The notes beneath the pieces were generated by a model. That model saw only the letters and a program-made list of their open reading frames with translations. It did no database searches and was not told the DNA's origin. The position numbers and the translations under genes are program-made. Positions 54,667-62,089 of a DNA stretch of 62,089 nucleotides are shown here, one piece after another. The first letter of the stretch is position 1. Each line of letters starts with the position of its first letter. Source of the DNA: Ralstonia pickettii (GTDB lineage Bacteria > Pseudomonadota > Gammaproteobacteria > Burkholderiales > Burkholderiaceae); contig NZ_MCGB01000077.1 of NCBI RefSeq assembly GCF_001699815.1, positions 1 through 62,089 of the forward strand, given 5' to 3'.

Positions 54667-55245
54667 TCAAGGGGCGCGCGTGGGCGTGCCCTGGGGCGCG
54701 GGGGACAGCAGCGCACGCGCAAACGCACGCAGGTCCTCGTGAATTTGGGTGCCCGGGGGCAGGTCGCCGGCATCGCGGGTCTTGGTGCCCTTGCCGGTCA
54801 GTACGAGGTGCGGTACGGCGCCGACTTCGACGCCGGCTTGCAGATCGCGCAGCGAGTCTCCCACGACCGGCACGCCCGTGAGGTCCACGTCGAAGCGGCG
54901 TGCAATCTCGCGCAGCATGCCGGACTTGGGCTTGCGGCATTCGCAGGCATCGGCGGCGGTGTGCGGGCAGAAGAAGACGGCATCGACGCGCCCGCCGTAG
55001 GTGGCGAGCGCCTTGTACATCTTCTCGTGCATGGCGTTGAGCGCGGCGGCCTCAAACAGGCCGCGTCCGATGCCCGACTGGTTGGTTGCCACCACCACCT
55101 GGTAGCCCGCCTGGTTAAGTTCGGCAATGGCTTCCAGGCTGCCCTCGAGCGCGATCCACTCGTCGGGCGACTTGATGAACTGGTCGCTGTCTCGGTTGAT
55201 GACGCCATCGCGGTCGAGAATCACCAGTTTGGGAACGTGGGGCAT
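54667..55245 (-). CDS. gmhB: D-glycero-beta-D-manno-heptose-1,7-bisphosphate 7-phosphatase
   Basis: 192 residues, HAD phosphatase in synthesis of the LPS core heptose. Asp11 and Asp13 in LVILDRDGVINRDSD, ATNQSGIGRG, the zinc site CPHTAADACECRKPKSGML, and PVVGDSLRDLQAGVEVGA. Lies between glyS and plsC on the minus strand, 31 bases after glyS. Confidence 0.94.
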   Translation of the reverse strand: MPHVPKLVILDRDGVINRDSDQFIKSPDEWIALEGSLEAIAELNQAGYQVVVATNQSGIGRGLFEAAALNAMHEKMYKALATYGGRVDAVFFCPHTAADACECRKPKSGMLREIARRFDVDLTGVPVVGDSLRDLQAGVEVGAVPHLVLTGKGTKTRDAGDLPPGTQIHEDLRAFARALLSPAPQGTPTRAP

Positions 55246-55276
55246 GGTGGGCTCCGAACGGTGCTTGGGGTGCCGA

Positions 55277-57370
55277 TCAGGCGGCCAGCTTGGAGATGTC
55301 CGCCACGCGGTTCATCAGTCCGTGCAGTTCAGCCAGCAGCGCCAGGCGGTTGTCGCGCAGCGCGGTGTCGTCGGCCATCACCATCACGCCGTCGAAGAAG
55401 GTGTCGACCGCTTCGCGCAGACCGGCCAACGTCTTGAGCGCAGTGGTGAAATCGCCGCGTGCGAAGGCGTCGTGCACCTGCGGTTCCGCTGAAACCACGG
55501 ATTGGTGCAGCGCGCGCTCGGCGTCTTCCTTGAGCAGTGGCGGCTGCACGGCACCAATGGCCACGTCCGTTTTCTTCAGGATGTTGGTGATGCGCTTGTT
55601 GGCGGCCGCCAGCGCCTCGGCCTGCGGCAGGGCAGCAAAGGCGCGTACGGCTTCTAGGCGCGCGACGATGTCGTCTAGGCGCTGCGGGCGCTGACTCACC
55701 ACGGCTTCGACCTCGTTGGTGCTGTAGCCCTTGTCCTTCAGGTAGCCGCGCAGGCGGTCGTAGAGGAAGTCGGTGATGGCGGCCAGGTTCGGTTTGACGG
55801 CGGCGATGCCGTCGAAGCTGGCAGCGGCGATCTGCAGTGCATCGTCAATCGTGAGCGCGAGCGGCTTCTCGATCAGCATGCGCAGGATGCCCAGCGCGTG
55901 GCGGCGCAGCGCGAACGGGTCTTTCTCGCCCGTGGGTTGCAGGCCGATGCCCCAGATGCCGACCAGCGTTTCGAGCTTGTCGGCCAGCGCCACCACGGTA
56001 CCGGTGGCGGTGCTGGGCAGCGCATCGCCGGCAAAGCGCGGTTGGTAGTGTTCGGAGCAGGCCAGCGCCACGTCGTCGGGTTCGCCGTCGTGTCGGGCGT
56101 AGTACGTCCCCATCGTGCCTTGCAGCTCGGGGAACTCGCCCACCATGTCGGTCAGCAGATCGGCTTTGGCCAGCAGCGCGCCGCGCGAGGCGTGTGCCAC
56201 GTCCGCGCCGAGCTTCTCGGCCAGTTGGCCGGCAATGGCTTGCAGGCGCGACACGCGCTCAAGTTGCGTGCCGATCTTGTTGTGATAGACCACGCGCGAG
56301 AGCAGCGGCACGCGATCGGCCAGCGGCTTCTTCTTGTCCTGCTCGAAGAAGAAGCGCGCGTCGGCCAGGCGCGGGCGGACCACGCGCTCATTGCCTTGAA
56401 TGATGGCCTCGGGTGTATCCGTGGCGATGTTCGAGACGATCAGGAAGCGGTTGCGCAGATGGCCCTGCGCGTCGGTCAGCGCAAAGTACTTCTGGTTGGT
56501 CTGCATGGTCAGGATCAGACACTCCTGCGGTACGGCGAGGAACGCTTCCTCGAAATGGCAGGGGTAGACCACGGGCCATTCGACCAACGCGTTCACCTCA
56601 TCGAGTAGCGCTTCGGGCATGACTACCGTATCGGCGCCGGCGGTCTTGAGCAGTTCGGCGCGGATGGCCTCTTTGCGCTTGCCGTAGCCGGCGATGACCT
56701 TGCCCTGCGACTCCAGCGTGCTCGCATACGACGCGGCGTCCTGGATGACGATTTCGCCCGCCGACAGGAAACGGTGGCCCAGCGTCACGTTGCCCGATTG
56801 CAGGCCGAACGCGCTGACGGGGATGACCTCGCTGTCGAGCAGCGCAATCAGCTTGTGGGCGGGGCGCACGAACTGGACGTTCTCGCCGTTCGGGCGCTGA
56901 TACGTCATCACCTTCGGGATCGGAAGGTTGGCGATGGTTTGCGACAGTGCAGTCTGAAGGCCGTCAGCCAGCACGGCGCCGCGTGCGGTGTAGCGATAAA
57001 ACAGCGCTTCGGCCTTGCCGTCGGGCCCGCGTTCCAGCGATTCAGCGGCGATGACCTCCACGCCCACGGTCTTGGCCAGCGCGGCCAGCTTCTTGACCAG
57101 CGGCGCTGCGGGCTTGCCCTCGGCGTCGAAGGCGATGGTCACGGGCAGCACCTTCTCGCGCAGTTCGCGATCGGGCGCGGTGCGGCGCGCGCCGGTGATC
57201 GATGCGGCCAGGCGGCGCGGCGTGGCAAATCCTTCCACGGCGGCGCCCTCTTCGAGCAGGCCTTGCGCCGACAGACCGTCAAACAGGCCGCGTGCAAACG
57301 CCTCGCCCAGGCGGGCCAGCGCCTTGGGCGGCAGTTCTTCGGTCAGCAGTTCGATCAGGAGGGTGGACAT
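55277..57370 (-). CDS. glyS: Glycyl-tRNA synthetase beta subunit
   Basis: 697 residues, usual length for the beta subunit of the bacterial alpha2-beta2 enzyme. Start [70 protein letters not shown] toward the C terminus, followed by the tRNA-binding domain. Separated from glyQ by one secreted-protein gene. Confidence 0.97.
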
Positions 57371-57456
57371 AGCGTTTGAATCGGTGACGTCGTTGTTCTG
57401 CGCCGCTTGGTGTTCAGATCAGGTGCGGCGGTACGTTGTGTGGTTCGGTTCAGTGA

Positions 57457-58116
57457 TCAGCAGGGCGAGCCGGGCACGGGTTCCACGCCCGAAAGCAGCC
57501 ACACGCCGTTCTGCTGCTGAAACTGCAATTGCGTGCCGGCGCACTGACCCGGCGGCGGGGGCGGTGCAATCGGCGCGGGCGTGGTGCCGGGCACGGCAGC
57601 ATCGCGGCGCAGGAAGCGGGCCGACAGCAAGCCCCGTCGCGCGTCGTACCGCACTTCTTGCAGCGTGCCGGACACATTGAATTCCAGACGGCTCGGCAAC
57701 TGCCCCGCCGATCGGAACACGCGCGCACGGCGCTGTGCCTTGACGCCGGTGCCTTGCCACTCCACCCACGTGAGCGGGAAGCGCAGTGCCGTCGCATACG
57801 TGCGCAACGGTACGCGATGCCAGCCGAGGTCCCGTGCGCCGGACAGGTCGCAGGCCATCGTGCGCACCAGGCTCGTCCATTGATCGAGCGACGGCGGCGG
57901 CGGCGTCCAGGCCGCGCTCAGCGCTTGCTGGAGCGGCTTGGAATCGGCCACGCAAAGCTGCGTCAAAGTGTTGGGCACGACAAAAACCTTCTCCGCCGAT
58001 GCCGGCTTGGACGTGCGATGCCGCGCCGCTTGGGCAACGCTCGCCGGTAGCGTCAGCGCGGCGATGGACGCTGCCGTCAGCAGCGCCAGGCCACGCCGTG
58101 CTCGGTTGGCCGTCAT
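57457..58116 (-). CDS. Secreted protein of unknown function between glyQ and glyS
   Basis: 219 residues. Clear signal peptide ([20 protein letters not shown], cleavage after SVAQA near 30). The mature part contains [38 protein letters not shown] and a Pro-rich segment (about 180-190) before [21 protein letters not shown]; four cysteines suggest disulfides. I do not recognise a family. The ATG at 58116 overlaps the glyQ stop (ATGA at 58113-58116), so it is translationally coupled to glyQ. Confidence 0.75.
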   Translation of the reverse strand: MTANRARRGLALLTAASIAALTLPASVAQAARHRTSKPASAEKVFVVPNTLTQLCVADSKPLQQALSAAWTPPPPSLDQWTSLVRTMACDLSGARDLGWHRVPLRTYATALRFPLTWVEWQGTGVKAQRRARVFRSAGQLPSRLEFNVSGTLQEVRYDARRGLLSARFLRRDAAVPGTTPAPIAPPPPPGQCAGTQLQFQQQNGVWLLSGVEPVPGSPC

Positions 58117-59099
58117 GCGGCCTCCGTGGTCTTGACAGCGGCAGCGGCCGTGCCGCACATCGGGAAGCCCAGGCGCTCGCGCGAATCGTAGTAAGCCTGC
58201 GCGACCAGGCGCGACAAATTGCGGATGCGGCCGATGTAGGCCGCGCGCTCCGTCACCGAAATGGCGCCGCGTGCGTCCAGCAGGTTGAAGGTGTGGCCGG
58301 CCTTGAGCACTTGCTCGTAGGCGGGCAGGGCCAGTTGCACGACAGGTGCGTCGCCCTCGGCAGCGGCATCGCCTTCTGCGCGTACGCCCATCAGGCGCTT
58401 GGCTTCGGCTTCGTGCTCCGCAAAGCGGCGGAACAGCACCGTCGTGTCGGCCTGTTCGAAGTTGTAGGTCGATTGCTCGACCTCGTTCTGGTGATAGACG
58501 TCGCCGTAGGTCAAGCGGCGCTTCACGGGGCCGTTCGGGCCCGGCTCTTCCCACTCCGTCCAGACCAGGTCGTAGATGTTCTCGACCTGCTGCAGGTACA
58601 TCGCCAGGCGCTCGATGCCGTAGGTGATCTCACCGGTCACGGGCTTGCAGTCCAGGCCGCCAACTTGCTGGAAGTACGTGAACTGCGTGACTTCCATGCC
58701 GTTGAGCCACACCTCCCAGCCGAGGCCCCAGGCGCCGAGCGTGGGGTTTTCCCAGTCGTCTTCGACGAAGCGCACATCGTTCTGCTTGAGGTCCAGGCCC
58801 AGCGCTTCCAGCGAACCGAGGTACAGGTCGAGGATGTTTTCCGGCGCGGGCTTCAACACCACCTGATATTGGTAGTAGTGCTGCAGGCGGTTCGGATTCT
58901 CGCCGTAGCGGCCGTCCTTGGGGCGGCGCGACGGTTGCACGTAGGCGGCACGCCACGGCTCCGGGCCGATCGCGCGCAGGAAGGTGTGCACGTGCGACGT
59001 GCCCGCGCCGACTTCGAGGTCGATCGGTTGCAGCAGGGCGCAGCCCTGGGCGTCCCAGTACGACTGCAGCTTGAGAATGAGTTGCTGGAAGGTAAGCAT
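58113..59099 (-). CDS. glyQ: Glycyl-tRNA synthetase alpha subunit
   Basis: 328 residues, catalytic subunit. [24 protein letters not shown]-type segment replaced by [42 protein letters not shown], and [19 protein letters not shown] are diagnostic. The last ~35 residues ([22 protein letters not shown]) run a little past the E. coli length. About 170 bases without a gene separate it from lnt. Confidence 0.97.
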   Translation of the reverse strand: MLTFQQLILKLQSYWDAQGCALLQPIDLEVGAGTSHVHTFLRAIGPEPWRAAYVQPSRRPKDGRYGENPNRLQHYYQYQVVLKPAPENILDLYLGSLEALGLDLKQNDVRFVEDDWENPTLGAWGLGWEVWLNGMEVTQFTYFQQVGGLDCKPVTGEITYGIERLAMYLQQVENIYDLVWTEWEEPGPNGPVKRRLTYGDVYHQNEVEQSTYNFEQADTTVLFRRFAEHEAEAKRLMGVRAEGDAAAEGDAPVVQLALPAYEQVLKAGHTFNLLDARGAISVTERAAYIGRIRNLSRLVAQAYYDSRERLGFPMCGTAAAAVKTTEAA

Positions 59100-59273
59100 G
59101 GTGGTACCCGTTGGTCCGCGGCGGCACGGAACGTGCGTTGCGCCGCGCGACGGTGGAATGCAGCGGCGGGCACGGGAAGCGCCTGGCTCCCTGCCCGCCG
59201 TAAACGTTGAATTTTAGCGTTTTTTGTCAGCGACTCCGGAAAGTGGCTCGAAAGCCCTCCGGACGCTGAACGA

Positions 59274-60887
59274 TCAATCTGCCGAAGCCCGGCGGCGGCG
59301 CACGAATGCCACCAGCAGAACCAGCGCGCCCAGGCCCAGCGCGGGCGCGTTGCCGGTCCGCACGAATGGCGTCAGGCCTTGCGTGCCTTGCACGTCAGTC
59401 TGCAATGTGCCAAGCGTGAAGACCGGTAGACGGGCCTGTACGCTGCCGTCGGGCCGCACCACGGCGGTCGCCCCCGTGTTGGTGGCGCGCAGCATCGGAC
59501 GGCCCGTTTCCAGCGCGCGCATGCGCGAGATCTGCAGGTGCTGGTCCAGCGCGATCGTGTCGCCAAACCACGCCAGGTTCGTCACGTTGGCGAGCATCGT
59601 GGCGGGCTGATCCGCATGTCGCAGCGAGGCGGCAATTTCCTCGCCAAACAAATCTTCGTAGCAGATGTTGGGTGCGACGCGCTGGTCGGCCACCGCCATG
59701 GGCGGCTGCACGGGCAGGCCACGCCGGAAGTCGCCCAGCGGCATGTTCATCATGTTGACGAACCAGTGGAAACCGAAGGGGATGAACTCGCCGAACGGCA
59801 CGAGGTGGTGCTTGTTGTAGCGGTACACGCCCTGGAATTGCGGGCCGATGCCGAACACGCTGTTGGTGTAATCGACGCGGGAGTCCTCGCTGGCGGCGCC
59901 GAACAGCACGCTGGAGCCGGTGGTATCCACATAGGTGCGGAGGGCCAGCGCGATCTCCTGCGGCATCTCCTGAATCATGATCGGGAAGGCCGTCTCGGGT
60001 GTGACCACGAGTTGCGCGGGCTTCTCGGTGACCATCTTGGTGTACAGCTCCAGCGAGCGCTCGATGCCGGTTTGCTGGAACTTCACGTCCTGCGGCACGT
60101 TGCCCTGCAAGAGACGCACGGAGATCGGCTTGCCCACCGGCTGCGTCCACGCAATGCCGTGCAGCGGCCAGCCGGCCACCAGCACGAGCGCACCCGCGAT
60201 GCCCGCCAGCCAATGCAGGCGGCGCTCGGCCGCGACGCACAGCAGGCCAGCCAGCACGGCGGCGATCAGCACGATGCCGTAGACGCCCACCAGCGGCGCG
60301 TAGCCGGCCAGCGGGCCATCGGTGTGCGCGTAGCCCCCGTTGATCCAGGGGAAGCCCGTCCAGACTGTGCCGCGCAGCCATTCCGTGACGGCCCATGCCG
60401 CGCCAAATATGAGCGCGGATGCGGTACCGGACCACCGCCCGCGTCTCGTCAGCCACTGCCATGCCCACACCGCCAGCGCCGGATGCAGCGCCAGGTAGCC
60501 GGCAAACAGCAGCACTGCCAGCGCGCCCATCCACGCCGGCATGTCGCCGTAGACATGCATGCTGATATAGAGCCACCAGACGCCCGACAGGAACCAGCCG
60601 AGCCCGAACGCATATCCGACCCACGCCGCTTCACGCAGGCGCGCGGCGCGCTGCACGAGCGCGGCCAGCCCCGTGAGCGAGAGGATCTGCAGCCACCACC
60701 AGTGGTTCGGTGCAAACGACAGCGTATGCATGACGCCAAGCAACGCTGCAAGCGGCATCGCGAAACGCAGCCGCGCGAGCGGCACAGCTTGGGCATCCTG
60801 CCGACGGGATGGTGCGGCAGGGGAAGAGAACTGAGCGGGCACGGAGGGATCAGGCGGGGTGAGAACCAGAGGTGTCGGCTGTGGCAT
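59274..60887 (-). CDS. lnt: Apolipoprotein N-acyltransferase
   Basis: 537 residues. Final acylation of lipoproteins in the inner membrane. Roughly six N-terminal membrane helices, then a nitrilase-like domain with the triad Glu (VVTPETAFPI), Lys (YNKHHLVPFGE) and Cys (PNICYEDLFGEEI), and a last helix (ALGLGALVLLVAFVRRRR). The N terminus from 60887 has ~40 variable residues and overlaps corC by 38 bases; internal starts are possible, so the true start is uncertain. Confidence 0.93.
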   Translation of the reverse strand: MPQPTPLVLTPPDPSVPAQFSSPAAPSRRQDAQAVPLARLRFAMPLAALLGVMHTLSFAPNHWWWLQILSLTGLAALVQRAARLREAAWVGYAFGLGWFLSGVWWLYISMHVYGDMPAWMGALAVLLFAGYLALHPALAVWAWQWLTRRGRWSGTASALIFGAAWAVTEWLRGTVWTGFPWINGGYAHTDGPLAGYAPLVGVYGIVLIAAVLAGLLCVAAERRLHWLAGIAGALVLVAGWPLHGIAWTQPVGKPISVRLLQGNVPQDVKFQQTGIERSLELYTKMVTEKPAQLVVTPETAFPIMIQEMPQEIALALRTYVDTTGSSVLFGAASEDSRVDYTNSVFGIGPQFQGVYRYNKHHLVPFGEFIPFGFHWFVNMMNMPLGDFRRGLPVQPPMAVADQRVAPNICYEDLFGEEIAASLRHADQPATMLANVTNLAWFGDTIALDQHLQISRMRALETGRPMLRATNTGATAVVRPDGSVQARLPVFTLGTLQTDVQGTQGLTPFVRTGNAPALGLGALVLLVAFVRRRRASAD

Positions 60888-61743
60888 TGCCGCCGGCCGG
60901 CGTGGTGAGGCGGCGCACGAGCAGCACCTGCACCTGGCGCGCATCGGCGCGCAGCACGTCGAATTGCAGCGTGCCCATGACGATCTTTTCGCCCCGGTGC
61001 GGCACGCGGCCCAGGTGGTTGGACAGCAGCCCGCCCACGGTATCGACGTCTTCGTCGGAGAAATGCGTGCCGAAGGCTTCGTTGAACTGGCTGATTTCGG
61101 TCAGGCCGCGCACGCGCATGTGGCCATCGGCGGTCGGCAGAATGTTGTCTTCTTCCTGATCGAAGTCGTATTCGTCTTCAATGTCGCCGACGATCTGCTC
61201 CAGCACGTCTTCGATGGTGATGAGGCCTGCCACGCCGCCGTATTCGTCAACGACGATGGCGATGTGGTTGCGGTTGACGCGGAAGTCTCGCAACAGCACG
61301 TTCAGTCGCTTGGATTCGGGGATGAATACGGCCGGGCGCAGCATGTCGCGCACGTCGAAGTCTTCATCGGTATAGAAGCGCAGCAGATCCTTGGCGAGCA
61401 GAATGCCGATGATGTTGTCGCGACTGCCTTCGTAGACGGGGAAGCGCGAATGCGCGGCTTCCTGCACGAAGGGGATGAATTCTGATGGTGCGTCGGCGAT
61501 GTTGAGCGCGTCCATCTGCGCGCGCGGGATCATGATGTCGCGCGCACACAGGTCTGAGACCTGGAAGACGCCTTCGATCATCGACAGGGAGTCGGCGTCG
61601 ATGAGGCTGCGCGCATGGGCGTCTTGGAGGATTTCGAGCAACTCGGCCCGCGATTCGGGCTCGGGCGAGATGAGGTCGGTCAGGCGTTCCAGCAGCGTAC
61701 GGGGTTTGTCGGCTGGCTTCGGACTGGGATACGGATCATTCAT
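60850..61743 (-). CDS. corC: CBS-domain protein, CorC/HlyC family
   Basis: 297 residues, soluble: two CBS domains (ARDIMIPRAQMDALNI; VNRNHIAIVVDEYGGVAGLITIEDV) and the C-terminal CorC_HlyC domain (DTVGGLLSNHLGRVPHRGEKI). Tied to magnesium/cobalt efflux in enteric bacteria, but the biochemical role is unsettled. The frame extends to 61779; the ATG at 61743 (MNDPYPSPKPADKP) is preferred. Paired with lnt as in many proteobacteria. Confidence 0.92.
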   Translation of the reverse strand: MNDPYPSPKPADKPRTLLERLTDLISPEPESRAELLEILQDAHARSLIDADSLSMIEGVFQVSDLCARDIMIPRAQMDALNIADAPSEFIPFVQEAAHSRFPVYEGSRDNIIGILLAKDLLRFYTDEDFDVRDMLRPAVFIPESKRLNVLLRDFRVNRNHIAIVVDEYGGVAGLITIEDVLEQIVGDIEDEYDFDQEEDNILPTADGHMRVRGLTEISQFNEAFGTHFSDEDVDTVGGLLSNHLGRVPHRGEKIVMGTLQFDVLRADARQVQVLLVRRLTTPAGGNATADTSGSHPA

Positions 61744-61822
61744 GGCGCGGTCGCGCGTCGTTAAACATCGGGCCAGCATACACCAAAAGCCCAGCCGTCC
61801 CGATGACGCAGGGTGGCTGCTA

Positions 61823-61860
61823 GGTCTCCAGAAGTGCGGTTTATTTCACATCTGGAGGCC
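61823..61860. other. Inverted repeat upstream of corC
   Basis: GGTCTCCAGA (61823-61832) pairs with TCTGGAGGCC (61851-61860), ten base pairs with one wobble, around an 18-base AT-rich loop. It lies between the partial gene at the edge and corC. No T-run follows on the minus strand; role unknown. Confidence 0.4.
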
Positions 61861-61906
61861 GGGCTCGGGCGCGTTAAGACGGCCGATCTGCCGAGGGGGG
61901 AAGCGG

Positions 61907-62089
61907 TCAGTCGTGCCCGCCCTCGCCGCCGCGGTCATGGTCGCCACCGTGGTTGCGATCGCCGCCATGATCGTGATCGCCGCTGTGGTCATGATCGTGG
62001 TCGTGATCATGGTCGTGCCCGTGGTGGTGGCCGCCTCCGTGGCAACTTCCGCACGGCGATGGGACGGGCGATGGGCTCGGCGTCGGCGT
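61907..62089 (-). CDS. C-terminal end of a protein with a His/Asp-rich tail (cut by right edge)
   Basis: The frame is open from the edge to TGA at 61907-61909, 60 residues. After a Pro/Ser-rich linker (TPTPSPSPVPSPCGSCHGGG) comes an alternating His-Asp run (HDHDHDHDHDHSGDHDHGG) ending GGEGGHD. Such tails bind nickel, zinc or cobalt. In related genomes ybeY and phoH usually precede corC, so this could be an extended YbeY or a separate metal-handling protein; the visible part does not decide. The repeated codons create a tandem-looking DNA pattern at about 61940-62025. Confidence 0.6.
   Translation of the reverse strand, partial: TPTPSPSPVPSPCGSCHGGGHHHGHDHDHDHDHDHSGDHDHGGDRNHGGDHDRGGEGGHD

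Noticed and set aside
61930-62030. Tandem-looking GATCGTG/ATGGTC repeats at the right edge.
   Set aside because: They are the codons of an alternating His-Asp protein tail, not a separate DNA satellite or CRISPR array.
1-62089. tRNA genes, CRISPR arrays, prophage or integrative element boundaries.
   Set aside because: Reading through the intergenic gaps I found no cloverleaf, spaced direct repeats or integrase genes; only the IS end at the left edge is mobile.

Overview
The window reads as a high-GC betaproteobacterial chromosome. Ralstonia or a close Burkholderiales relative fits best: gene order such as ruvB-ruvA-ruvC-purH-fis-dusB, pepP-ubiH, lptD-surA-pdxA-rsmA and corC-lnt-glyQ-glyS, and closely packed house-keeping proteins of that lineage. 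The assignment is from gene content and recognised protein families, not from a database search. Apart from the end of an insertion sequence at the left edge and two palindromic repeats, it is core genome, with no phage, plasmid, CRISPR or tRNA region visible.

Layout. 1-8400: end of an IS5-type transposase, then a beta-oxidation cluster (acyl-CoA dehydrogenase, FadB-type fusion, thiolase, DegV-like lipid-binding protein, enoyl-CoA hydratase/isomerase) and a convergent YciA-type thioesterase. 8500-16630: Atm1-type ABC exporter, HypT-like LysR regulator, glutamate dehydrogenase and the gltIJKL glutamate/aspartate transporter. 16640-25140: class II amidotransferase, glycerate kinase, pyrC, a DUF3025 protein, rnpB (RNase P RNA), an OsmC protein, a 700-base regulatory region holding a probable small RNA, rplM-rpsI, then a DUF6776-type membrane protein, a bactofilin and erpA. 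25145-36312: anmK, tyrS, a frameshifted dtd, a phosphoglycerate-mutase-like protein, a YhhQ-type transporter, ruvB, ruvA, glpQ, ruvC, purH, fis, dusB. 36508-45529: dadA, ubiH, pepP (one strand), an MHYT-GGDEF-EAL protein, then murU-azlD-azlC-amgK tightly overlapped on the minus strand. 45706-51625: lptD-surA-pdxA-rsmA. 51612-61743: a long minus-strand series corC-lnt-glyQ-secreted protein-glyS-gmhB-plsC-YgjP-type protease-gloA-EamA transporter. The right edge cuts a protein ending in a His/Asp-rich tail.

How the genes work together. Several sets concern the envelope: LptD and SurA in outer membrane assembly, GmhB in LPS heptose, Lnt in lipoprotein acylation, PlsC in phospholipid, and AnmK plus AmgK-MurU in recycling of cell-wall amino sugars. 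Glutamate import and oxidation sit together behind a LysR regulator and a perfect 9-bp-arm palindrome in front of gdhA. Translation and repair genes make up most of the rest.

Most worth a second look: the probable ~112-nt RNA at 21944-22055, with its own promoter and an operator-like palindrome upstream, an anti-Shine-Dalgarno CUCCUCC loop and a strong terminator; the broken dtd; a two-copy large palindromic repeat; and the terminator-like attenuator between gltI and gltJ.
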